A model generated the notes under the pieces. It was not told the DNA's origin and made no database searches. It saw only the letters and a list, made by a program, of their open reading frames with translations. Positions 27,736-35,679 of a DNA stretch of 64,000 nt are shown here, piece after piece. The stretch is from Lewinellaceae bacterium (lineage in GTDB: Bacteria; Bacteroidota; Bacteroidia; Chitinophagales; Saprospiraceae). The translations under genes were made by a program, and so were the position numbers. The stretch covers positions 62,001 through 126,000 of the forward strand of contig JADJFA010000011.1 of NCBI GenBank assembly GCA_016708875.1, written 5' to 3'. Numbering within the stretch: the first letter of the stretch is position 1; each line of letters begins with the position of its first letter.

Positions 27736-28537
27736 CTGAAGTAGCTGGTGGGATATGACGAGCGTAGGTAAATATGTTAGGCAAACTTGTAGTATCTTCC
27801 TCTACATAATCGTCGGTCCATTTGTCATCTTTGATGACTGAATTTTCATTCCCTCTGCGGAGATGCGCCCAAGCCAACTCGAAAGTTGCCGATGTCTCAA
27901 TACAAGCCAGCTCCCAGGAGCGACTTATGGTTTCCCCCACCAGGTTGTTACCAAGGTGAATTTGAGTTGGATGCACTCCTTTCAAGTATTGGGCAAAAAC
28001 TTTACCTCTGTTAGGGACATCCCGACATTCTAAATGAAAGCTGAGCATCTGGCGCAACCCTTTAAAAACTCTTCCCCAACGAAAAGCAGCAGCGTCTTTT
28101 GCAACTTCTTCCAGGACATTACAAGCATCAATCGCAAACCATTTAAGTTTGCCACCCTGCCCCAATTGTATTTCATCATATTTAGCCTCCCCATTGTCCT
28201 TATTCGGCACACCAAAAAGCAACCCATCTTGGTTGCCATGCCCTGAAAAAAACAATATGTCCACTGTCTCAGCATAGTTATCATCATCACCGCTAAGGAA
28301 AGCAGAAGGTGCATCATTGTCTGAGAGATGAAATTCCTGTTCAAAATCCCGATCCCAAGCACCTCCGTCACCAAAAATAAAGTTTGGAGGTGTGGCACCT
28401 TGTGTTAAGGTTAAAATATTATAAAATTCTCTGGCATTCTGGCTGCAGTACTGTAGACTTATCCGTTGAGGGCTGAAAGGATAGCTATAATCGTTCACCC
28501 ACTCAGCCCCAACCTTTCTTGTATTTTGAATTGGCAT
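27728..28537 (-). CDS. Caspase-fold (DUF6345-like) cysteine peptidase candidate
   Basis: A 269-residue cytoplasmic protein without signal peptide. It carries the clan CD dyad arrangement: a hydrophobic strand then SGHG (VDILFFSGHGNQDG, His100), and 39 residues later a second strand ending in DAC (KWFAIDACNVL, Cys139). GDGGAWDRDFEQEF and the FxGLRQMLSFH segment resemble the DUF6345 group. This is a similarity judged by eye. It overlaps the gene at 26726-27735 by 8 bases. Role unknown; a protease acting on the coupled partner is one possibility. Confidence 0.6.
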   Translation of the reverse strand: MPIQNTRKVGAEWVNDYSYPFSPQRISLQYCSQNAREFYNILTLTQGATPPNFIFGDGGAWDRDFEQEFHLSDNDAPSAFLSGDDDNYAETVDILFFSGHGNQDGLLFGVPNKDNGEAKYDEIQLGQGGKLKWFAIDACNVLEEVAKDAAAFRWGRVFKGLRQMLSFHLECRDVPNRGKVFAQYLKGVHPTQIHLGNNLVGETISRSWELACIETSATFELAWAHLRRGNENSVIKDDKWTDDYVEEDTTSLPNIFTYARHIPPATSGG

Positions 28538-28590
28538 TGTTCAGAAAGTTTTAGCATGAAAGATACTTATCAAGGCAAGAAATCCAATAT

Positions 28591-28627
28591 CCGTTCGAGG
28601 CCCGGGAAAGGCCGAGCCCTCGAACGG
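28591..28627. repeat. GC-rich hairpin between lipoprotein and caspase-like genes
   Basis: CCGTTCGAGG / CCTCGAACGG with an internal GGCC-rich loop, just after the lipoprotein stop on the minus strand. No T run, so termination is uncertain. The word CCGTTCGAGG also occurs at 2642-2651. Confidence 0.6.
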
Positions 28628-28640
28628 ACGGGCTAAAAGC

Positions 28641-29423
28641 TTATTTACGTACGCTTATGGTTGCGCTTGATGGGTGCTTGATCGTCACGACCCGTGCAGT
28701 TCCATCATTCCAAGCCCTGACTGTGCAATTGTTGGAAATGGAAGTAATCGCAATTTCCTTGCTGCTGACAACCTGCGTTGTTATATCGGTAAGGCAGGTA
28801 TGACTTGGGTTTTCAAAAATGGTCGTAGTGCCAGCATTATCGCCCACACCAGCCACGGGGTGTACCCTGAATTTATATGTTGTACTATTGTAGGTTAAAA
28901 TAACCTCGAATGCATCGCCAGTATTCCAATTAAAGGTACTGACACCATTGGGAGCGGTAGAAACGGTAACATCCTGGGTGGGACTTGGGCAGCTGGGAAA
29001 ATTGGTCAAGCCAATAACAATGTCCATATCAGGCAGGGTAACACCATGCGATTCAGAATCATCAATACGGAGTTCATCATTGGCTAATGTATCCCCTGAT
29101 GCAGATTTATAGGCGAATTTCAGGAGAAGTGGGCGGTGATAAGTAGTGTCAAGATCAATGAGCGTTGCAACGCCTGGTTGACCATTGAACGTGGTTTTAG
29201 GCGCACCTGAACTTCCAGACACTTCAATAACAACCAATGTAACATTGGTCATTGTATCTGGAGTCACGGAAAATCCATCGGAGTTAAGCGCATCAAAGGT
29301 AACGAGCGGATTAGGGCTTGGACAGGTGCAGGTACTTGTTGACGAAGTGCTGGGACAGCCTGGCAGAAAGAAAAGAGATGCCAGTGCTAGTACCGCAATG
29401 ATTGCAGAACGGAATTGCTTCAT
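28641..29423 (-). CDS. Secreted lipoprotein, beta-rich, unknown
   Basis: A 260-residue lipoprotein with signal peptide and lipobox (ASLFFLPGC, lipidated Cys23), followed by a Ser/Thr/Cys-rich linker. The mature part is rich in Thr/Val and looks like one or two beta-sandwich domains. ATG 29423 is preferred, since the frame start at 29432 adds only MCT. A TAATTTTG promoter word lies 47 bases upstream. Function unknown. Confidence 0.7.
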   Translation of the reverse strand: MKQFRSAIIAVLALASLFFLPGCPSTSSTSTCTCPSPNPLVTFDALNSDGFSVTPDTMTNVTLVVIEVSGSSGAPKTTFNGQPGVATLIDLDTTYHRPLLLKFAYKSASGDTLANDELRIDDSESHGVTLPDMDIVIGLTNFPSCPSPTQDVTVSTAPNGVSTFNWNTGDAFEVILTYNSTTYKFRVHPVAGVGDNAGTTTIFENPSHTCLTDITTQVVSSKEIAITSISNNCTVRAWNDGTARVVTIKHPSSATISVRK

Positions 29424-29469
29424 AGTACACATAGGGAAAACAGAGTTAAAGAGAAGTGAAAGAATCCCG

Positions 29470-29477
29470 CAAAATTA
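29470..29477 (-). promoter_or_regulatory. Promoter -7 element of the lipoprotein gene
   Basis: Minus-strand TAATTTTG fits TAnnTTTG, 47 bases before ATG 29423. Confidence 0.45.
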
Positions 29478-29549
29478 TTGCACAAGTTCCATAGGAAGGC
29501 ATTACACTTTTCCAGACTTTTACCGCTGCCGTTTTTATCTCAAAAATTA

Positions 29550-31052
29550 ATGCCTGATATGCACAATAGCGATCTAGTTGAGCTGCTCACAACACTACGA
29601 GAAGATGAAAAGAAGCGCCTGAAAGTGTTTCTGGAAACTGCCGAGCTCGGAACACCTGTTCGTGCTGAAGCCGTTCGTATGGTGGATTACATTCTTGCAA
29701 ATTTGGGAAAGGAGGAGAATGATCAAGCATTGGCAAAATCGGAAGCATACGTTTACATTTTCCCTGAAAAGGAAATTGTAGCCAATAAACTGGAAAAAAG
29801 TATGTCAGATACCCTGCATCTTGTCCGGTGGTTCGTTGCACACGAGTCAGCCGGACAAAATATGACCGAATTGCAACAGGCTTTCTACTTGCAGAAATTT
29901 TATAACGAACGCAACCTTGAAAAGAAATTTCAACAATCCAGAAAACAATTTGGGAAATTAAAAAGTACCCATCGGGAATGGTCACCTCAGGATTACTACT
30001 TTCAATTTCTTTCGGAGTCTGAAGAATATGTTTTCCAAAGCGATCGGAATCAAAAAAAGGATGATTTAAATCTTTGGAACTCCATTCAAGCCTTGGATGA
30101 ATATTATTTGGTGGAGCGGCTCTGGCATACATGCATACTGCTTAATCAAAATCAATTGGCCCCCTTAGCATTGCCACCTTTAGATGAATGGGTGCTTTTT
30201 GACTTGAAATCCCCCCGATTTCGTTGGTTTTTTGAAAAGCCTATCGGACAACTTTTTACGCAAGCCATTGATTTGCTTTCAGACGAATCTTACAAAAGCG
30301 GACAAAAACTAACTAATTTCGTCAAATTAATTGGGGATACAGAACCATTTATCTGGAAAACGTATGTTAGCACCTTTGAAATTTTTGCCTGTAATTATGG
30401 CATTCGTCGTTTGAACAAAGGTCACGCCGAATATGCCAATCCAGTATTCCAACTTCAGAAACGTCGCGTTGAATCCGGGCGGATTTATATGGATGGAATG
30501 ATCAAATCGTCTGAATTCCAAAGCATCGCTACGCTAGGTCTACGACTTAGTGCCGACAGTTGGGTGAAGCAGTTTCTGGAAGATCATCGTACAAAAATTC
30601 TTGGATCAATGCCCTCAGAGGAATACTATCAATTTACCCTCTCTCACTATCTATACCATTTGAAAAACTACGAACCAGCCCTAAAAACGCTTTTGATCTC
30701 CAGCTACGATGATATGCATTGTAAGGTGTCCGCTAAAATGCTGGAAATCAAAATCCTTTGGGAAATGAGCCGCCGCGACAAATCAGATGAGCGTGTGGCC
30801 GAATTCCTAGAAAACAAAGTCGAAGCCGCCATCATCTACTTCTTCCGCGAGAAAAACCTGCCCGCCACCAAGAAAAAAATGGGCAAACGCTTCGCCGACA
30901 CTATGAAACGCATCATCCATGCCGAAGGCAAGCGCGATGTAGATCGCTTGGAAATCATCTTACAAGACATCGCCAAAGCTGAGTACATAGCAGAGCGGCA
31001 ATGGCTCACCAAACTGGTGGAGGATCTCATCGCACAGCACAAGAAAAAGTAG
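29550..31052 (+). CDS. 500-residue helical protein, unknown
   Basis: Soluble, charged, almost entirely helical by composition, starting MPDMHNSDLVELLTTLREDE. The N-terminal 70 residues look like a helical adaptor-type bundle (LREDEKKRLKVFLETAELG). The middle and C-terminal parts resemble TPR-like helical pairs (YYQFTLSHYLYHLKNYEPAL). The C-terminal 60 residues are Lys-rich. ATG 29550 is chosen because the upstream frame shows no conserved features. Divergent from the lipoprotein gene. No known family identified. Confidence 0.65.
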   Translation: MPDMHNSDLVELLTTLREDEKKRLKVFLETAELGTPVRAEAVRMVDYILANLGKEENDQALAKSEAYVYIFPEKEIVANKLEKSMSDTLHLVRWFVAHESAGQNMTELQQAFYLQKFYNERNLEKKFQQSRKQFGKLKSTHREWSPQDYYFQFLSESEEYVFQSDRNQKKDDLNLWNSIQALDEYYLVERLWHTCILLNQNQLAPLALPPLDEWVLFDLKSPRFRWFFEKPIGQLFTQAIDLLSDESYKSGQKLTNFVKLIGDTEPFIWKTYVSTFEIFACNYGIRRLNKGHAEYANPVFQLQKRRVESGRIYMDGMIKSSEFQSIATLGLRLSADSWVKQFLEDHRTKILGSMPSEEYYQFTLSHYLYHLKNYEPALKTLLISSYDDMHCKVSAKMLEIKILWEMSRRDKSDERVAEFLENKVEAAIIYFFREKNLPATKKKMGKRFADTMKRIIHAEGKRDVDRLEIILQDIAKAEYIAERQWLTKLVEDLIAQHKKK

Positions 31053-31109
31053 CAGGCCTTTGGCTCCCACATCAAACACTTCAAACCCAGCATACCATTC
31101 AAACACTCC

Positions 31110-31754
31110 ATGCCCACCATCCTAATGCTCGACAACTTCGATTCCTTCACCTACAACCTCGTGGACTTTTTCCGCCAGCTCGGTTGCGAAGTGAAAGTGT
31201 TTAGGAATACCGTGGAGCCAGAAGCCCTTGCAGAAGTAGCGTTTGACCTGCTCGTGCTCTCACCTGGTCCTTCGTTGCCGCGCAATGCGGGCAACATGAT
31301 GGAGATCATCGGGCAGTTTCACAGCGAAAAACCCATTTTGGGCGTATGCCTGGGTCATCAGGCACTTATCGAATTTTTTGGCGGCAGTATCGCCAACATC
31401 GCCCCGGTACACGGCAAAGCGGTTAGCATTGAGCACGATGGGTGCGGCATTTTCAGTGGACTGGAACAAGGCTGTGAGGTGGCACGATACCACTCCTGGG
31501 CGGGTGATGTGATCCCCTCCGAATTCGAGGTCAGCGCCCGTTCCAAGGACGGCGTGGTGATGGCCATTCGCCACAAAGACCTGCCCATCGAAGGCATACA
31601 GTTCCACCCCGAATCCGTGCTTTCCATGAAAAACCAGGCCGGAATGCGGATGCTTCGCAACGTGGTTAAACGAGAGACCTCCGAGGTTTTGAAAACCTCG
31701 GAGGTCTCTGGAGCCGCGCTATCTTTGCCGCATGACCTTCCAAATCGTCTTTAA
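31110..31754 (+). CDS. trpG: Anthranilate / aminodeoxychorismate synthase glutamine amidotransferase subunit
   Basis: Class I glutamine amidotransferase that supplies ammonia to TrpE or PabB. It has MLDNFDSFTYNLVDFF, LSPGP, the nucleophile GVCLGHQALIEFFGG and the His-Glu pair QFHPESVLS. The known family ends around RNVVK. Here about 25 extra residues are read through the perfect palindrome 31673-31709. No trpE or pabB partner is adjacent, so the pathway (tryptophan or folate) is open. The end overlaps the SNF2 start by 23 bases. Confidence 0.9.
   Translation: MPTILMLDNFDSFTYNLVDFFRQLGCEVKVFRNTVEPEALAEVAFDLLVLSPGPSLPRNAGNMMEIIGQFHSEKPILGVCLGHQALIEFFGGSIANIAPVHGKAVSIEHDGCGIFSGLEQGCEVARYHSWAGDVIPSEFEVSARSKDGVVMAIRHKDLPIEGIQFHPESVLSMKNQAGMRMLRNVVKRETSEVLKTSEVSGAALSLPHDLPNRL
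31673..31709. repeat. Perfect palindrome with 18-bp arms
   Basis: AGAGACCTCCGAGGTTTT, G, AAAACCTCGGAGGTCTCT. Encodes the C-terminal tail of trpG and lies directly before the SNF2 promoter word. Same family as 9839-9871 and 9991-10022. Confidence 0.88.
31720..31727 (+). promoter_or_regulatory. Promoter-like TATCTTTG five bases before the SNF2 ATG
   Basis: Fits TAnnTTTG. Transcription from it would start about at the ATG (31732), giving a leaderless mRNA, unless translation starts at a later codon. The -33 position falls in the palindrome. Confidence 0.4.
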
Positions 31755-34653
31755 CCTTTATCCCTACCAAAATTCCATTCTACTCCCATCGGCCAATGTC
31801 GTGCAACTCAGCAAAGACGGCCAATTGTCGCACATCGTGCAACGCGCTACCCCGACCACGGTGGGCGCTTACGGATTGGAGCCAAGCGAGGTAGAATCGC
31901 AATTATTTGAACTGATTGAGCTGCTCACGCCCAAATCCCTGGAGGCAAAATACAAGTTGCCTAAAGCCAAAACCTGGCCAATGCTTGCTCAATTACTGGC
32001 AGATGCTGCCACGAAACCTGTGGTGGAGCGGTTCATTTTCAGCAAATTAGATGTTTTCCTGAGTCATATTGTGCAGCATAAATTGCCGCTCACCCTGGAC
32101 GCAGAACGAAAAACTTTGGCAAAAGACGTACTGCTGCTATGCCCCCAGGAAGATCTCGTCCCGCACCTTTTTTTCAAAAAAACACCCGGCGCAGGCATTG
32201 AATACCGCCTTAAGCTGGGGACGGAAACGGAGCACTGGGACATTTGTGCGCATGACGTGAGTCCCGTCACAAACACCGACCCGGCCTGGATACTGGACGG
32301 ACATACCCTCTATCGCGTGCCTGGAATCAACGGCAACATGGTAAAACCGTTCCGCCAAAAAGACGCGGTACTGATTCCTGCCGACAAGGCACGTACTTAT
32401 TTTCGACAATTTATTGCCAAAAGTGTGCGCCGCAGCCATGTGGAAGCAGAGGGGTTCCGGGTAGAACGCGCCGAGCAATTGCGCACCACACGCCTCGAAC
32501 CAACCGAAAATATACTGGAAAAACGCTGGTTTTTAAAACCCGTTTTTGAATACGACGGCGCAGAATTTCCCTTCGGCGACCAACGCAGCCGCAGCACTAC
32601 GCTCGACGTCCCGCCCGACGAGGAGGGTGAAATCACGGTACACCTTATTATTCGTGATACTGCCGCCGAGCAGGAACGTTTGGATTTGTTGATAAATATG
32701 GGGCTGACAACATCCAACCATCTTTTTGCCACGGACACCGATAATCAGCTCGATGCGCTGCTTCGATGGATTGTTCAACACCACACTGATTTAGAGGCTG
32801 CTGGATTCACTTTGGTTTCCCCACAAATAGAGGGCAAAACCATTGCATTAAGCACCGGAGCACTGCGCTTGAATGCGCAGGCTGCGGGCGATTGGTTTGA
32901 TGTGCAAGGCGAGATTCAAGTAGGCGCACACCGTTTTGCCTTCCAGAAACTGCTGCCTTATTTGCGTCGCCACGACCCTTACTTCCTTTTACCCGATGAA
33001 ACTTTTTTTCTAATTCCCGAAGAATGGTTTGCCCGCTACACCGATCTGGCCACGGCTGTCCAGGAAAATGGCGACACGCTTCGATTGCCCAAGGCCCTCT
33101 ATACGCTTTTACAAGGCAGCGAAGTCGAAACGGCTGCTACCGAATGGCCCATCATTGACCCGGAAAAGATTGATTATCAGCCTTCTGAAAACCTGAAAGC
33201 ATCACTGCGGCCATACCAATTGGCTGGTGTGAAATGGCTCATCGGACACTGTCAGCACGGACTGGGCGCTTGCCTCGCCGACGACATGGGTTTGGGGAAA
33301 ACCCTTCAAACCATCGCTACCCTACTCTGGGCCAAAGAAAATCTGACTCCGAATAACGACCAAGAAATTTCCTCCGCAGCCGGTCAGTTGGACATTTTTT
33401 CGGCGCATCGGGAGGCGTTGAAGCCGCTCAACGCACTGGTCATTTTGCCTGCCTCGCTGGTATTTAACTGGCAGCGCGAGTTGTCGCAGTTCGCACCGAG
33501 TTTGTTCGTCTATGCCCATGTCGGGCCAAATCGGCAGAAGCATTTAAGCACCCTCAGCACACATGATGTGGTGCTTACCACCTACCATACGGCGCGTCAG
33601 GATTTGGCTTTACTGGAAAAAGTTGGCTGGAAATTCATTGTTTTGGACGAAAGTCAGCAAATCAAAAACCGCGAGTCGGATATTTCCAAGGTGGTGCGCG
33701 GACTGCGTGGACAGCATAAAATCTCCCTCTCAGGCACGCCCATCGAAAATTCCCTGGCCGACCTTTGGACACAAATGGAATTTATCAATCCATCTACTTT
33801 GGGCAGTTATCCGGCGTTTCGCGAGCAGTTTCAAACGCCTATTGAACGCCAAGGCGACGAGCGGGCAAAGGCACGGCTGTTCAGTCGGGTGCAACCGTTT
33901 TTCTTGCGACGAAGCAAGGAAGAAGTCGCGCCGGAGTTGCCGCCTTTAAGCAGCCAGGTTTTTTACTGTGAAATGGCGGAGGCCCAACGCAAACGGTATG
34001 AGGAATTGAAATCAGCCGTGCGCAACGAAATCCTAGCGCTTTTTGACGACCCTAAAACCCGTTTGCAAGCCTTGCAGGCGCTCCTGCGTTTGCGCCAATT
34101 GGCCTGCCACCCTATTTTGGCCGACGGGGAATATCAGGGTATCAGCGGCAAAACTGAAGATGTGCTGGCGCAATGGGATTTAGTGCGCCGGTCTGGCCAT
34201 AAAGTGCTGTTTTTCAGCGCATTCGAGCAACATTTGCAAGTGTTTAAACGGGTGCTGGAAGCTGAAAAAATGCCTTTTGCCTGGCTCACAGGAGATACGC
34301 CCATTCCGGAACGGGCGCGTGAGGTAAAGCGATTCCAAGGCGAACCCAGCGTTCAAGCGTTCCTTATGACGCTTGGCGCAGGCGGGGTGGGTCTCAACCT
34401 TACCGCAGCCGATTATGTGTTCATCCTCGACCCCTGGTGGAATCCAGCCAAAGAAGATCAGGCTGTTGCACGCGCACATAGAATCGGTCAAGCGCGACCC
34501 GTTACGGCGCTAAGATTCATTGCACGAGACACGGTGGAGGAAAAAATCTTGTTGCTGCAAGACCAAAAGCGGCAATTGGGACGGGATCTTTTTGCAGCGG
34601 GAACGGAAATGCCAGTGTGGAATCGGGAGGATTTGGAGATGATTTTGGATTGA
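31732..34653 (+). CDS. SNF2-family helicase/ATPase
   Basis: A 973-residue Snf2/Rad54-type ATPase. The N-terminal 480 residues contain bacterial SNF2-associated beta-rich sequence. The ATPase then shows motif I LADDMGLGKTLQT (near 516), II DESQ (near 639), III SGTPIENSLADLW, and in the C-lobe GGVGLNLTAADYVFILDPWW and QAVARAHRIGQ (near 909). Likely moves on DNA to remodel protein-DNA or transcription complexes, as RapA-like enzymes do. Length and motif order are intact. Confidence 0.92.
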   Translation: MTFQIVFNLYPYQNSILLPSANVVQLSKDGQLSHIVQRATPTTVGAYGLEPSEVESQLFELIELLTPKSLEAKYKLPKAKTWPMLAQLLADAATKPVVERFIFSKLDVFLSHIVQHKLPLTLDAERKTLAKDVLLLCPQEDLVPHLFFKKTPGAGIEYRLKLGTETEHWDICAHDVSPVTNTDPAWILDGHTLYRVPGINGNMVKPFRQKDAVLIPADKARTYFRQFIAKSVRRSHVEAEGFRVERAEQLRTTRLEPTENILEKRWFLKPVFEYDGAEFPFGDQRSRSTTLDVPPDEEGEITVHLIIRDTAAEQERLDLLINMGLTTSNHLFATDTDNQLDALLRWIVQHHTDLEAAGFTLVSPQIEGKTIALSTGALRLNAQAAGDWFDVQGEIQVGAHRFAFQKLLPYLRRHDPYFLLPDETFFLIPEEWFARYTDLATAVQENGDTLRLPKALYTLLQGSEVETAATEWPIIDPEKIDYQPSENLKASLRPYQLAGVKWLIGHCQHGLGACLADDMGLGKTLQTIATLLWAKENLTPNNDQEISSAAGQLDIFSAHREALKPLNALVILPASLVFNWQRELSQFAPSLFVYAHVGPNRQKHLSTLSTHDVVLTTYHTARQDLALLEKVGWKFIVLDESQQIKNRESDISKVVRGLRGQHKISLSGTPIENSLADLWTQMEFINPSTLGSYPAFREQFQTPIERQGDERAKARLFSRVQPFFLRRSKEEVAPELPPLSSQVFYCEMAEAQRKRYEELKSAVRNEILALFDDPKTRLQALQALLRLRQLACHPILADGEYQGISGKTEDVLAQWDLVRRSGHKVLFFSAFEQHLQVFKRVLEAEKMPFAWLTGDTPIPERAREVKRFQGEPSVQAFLMTLGAGGVGLNLTAADYVFILDPWWNPAKEDQAVARAHRIGQARPVTALRFIARDTVEEKILLLQDQKRQLGRDLFAAGTEMPVWNREDLEMILD

Positions 34654-34836
34654 CCGCTTGCGAGGGGTGGAACACGGATGGCACGGATCAGACACGGATT
34701 TGGGGGATTGACCGCTTGCGAGGGGTGGAACACGGATGACACGGATGAGACACGGATTATTTTGATCTTTTAAATCCGTGTCCCATCCGTGTCATCCGTG
34801 TTCCACCCCTATTAACGTGTTCCACCCCTCTCAAAC
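34652..34836. repeat. Duplicated CACGGATG words plus inverted copy
   Basis: A block of about 50 bases beginning GACCGCTTGCGAGGGGTGGA occurs twice 57 bases apart (34652 and 34709). The second copy then faces AATCCGTGTCCCATCCGTGT and TTCCACCCC (34773-34809) as an inverted repeat with one mismatch. Lies between convergent SNF2 and aquaporin genes. Confidence 0.85.
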
Positions 34837-34838
34837 GG

Positions 34839-35477
34839 TTAATCCTCAGGTCCATACGTCACTTGAAATACCGTGGCTGCGACAGCCGCGCCGAGCAAAT
34901 CACCAATGAGGTAGACCGGAATATCCTCCCAGGCGAACATATCGGCCACCGTTGCACCCAAGGCAATGGCCGGATTGAACGCGCCACCGCTCAGTCCGCC
35001 AAGTGCATAGCCTACGGCCAATGAAGCAAAACCAATGGCAAATCCATAATGCGAATTGCCTGCGTTGGAGCGTGTAGTTGCCACATTCAACACCACAAAC
35101 ACGAGCGCGAACGTGCCCAGGAATTCGGCCAATACGGCGCACATGGTCTGTTCATTCAACCGGGGCACGATGGTCGCTCCATTCCCGCAACCGTGAAGGT
35201 AAACCCCGATGGCAGCTGCCACCACACTTGCAACCAATTGAACCATAATATAATAGAGCGCATCGCCACGGTCAATTTTGCGCCGAATCAGTAGCGCAAA
35301 TGTGACGGCGGGATTATAATGCCCTCCTGAAATATGCCCCCCCGCATAAATCATCGCCAGATACATTCCCGCAATGGCCAGAGGCGCCATTGTAGCATAA
35401 GCCGGATTATTGGTCACCAGCACAACTGTGAGGATAAGGAAAAATGTGCCGATGAATTCTGTTAGGTACTTTTTCAT
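34839..35477 (-). CDS. Aquaporin / MIP-family channel
   Basis: A 212-residue channel with six transmembrane helices and the two half-helices carrying HYNPAVTFALL and AFNPAIALGA, the NPA pore signatures. Starts MKKYLTEFIGTFFLILTVVL. The selectivity residues do not allow a firm choice between water and glycerol transport. ATG 35477 follows family practice; the upstream frame enters the ACATAG repeat. Confidence 0.9.
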   Translation of the reverse strand: MKKYLTEFIGTFFLILTVVLVTNNPAYATMAPLAIAGMYLAMIYAGGHISGGHYNPAVTFALLIRRKIDRGDALYYIMVQLVASVVAAAIGVYLHGCGNGATIVPRLNEQTMCAVLAEFLGTFALVFVVLNVATTRSNAGNSHYGFAIGFASLAVGYALGGLSGGAFNPAIALGATVADMFAWEDIPVYLIGDLLGAAVAATVFQVTYGPED

Positions 35478-35514
35478 CTTGTGTTGCTTTGTTTGATATT
35501 TACCTCTTAGCGAA

Positions 35515-35598
35515 TTTTTTACCACATAGTTCACATAGCACACATAGTTAGAAATATGTACGATACTATGTGTGCTATGTGAACTATGTGGTAAAAAA
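35515..35598. repeat. Perfect 34-bp-arm inverted repeat in a divergent promoter region
   Basis: TTTTTTACCACATAGTTCAC continuing to 35548, exact complement at 35565-35598, 16-base loop. Built from the words CACATAG / TTCACATAG. It sits between the starts of the aquaporin and S9 genes, so it is not simply a terminator. Another copy of the last word is at 35602-35618. Confidence 0.9.
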
Positions 35599-35679
35599 TC
35601 CCCTATGTGGTAAAAAAATCCGGTTAATGCTGTTGAAAAAATGAATTTTGCGGGCTAAAAGTAATTTGCATTCACTACT

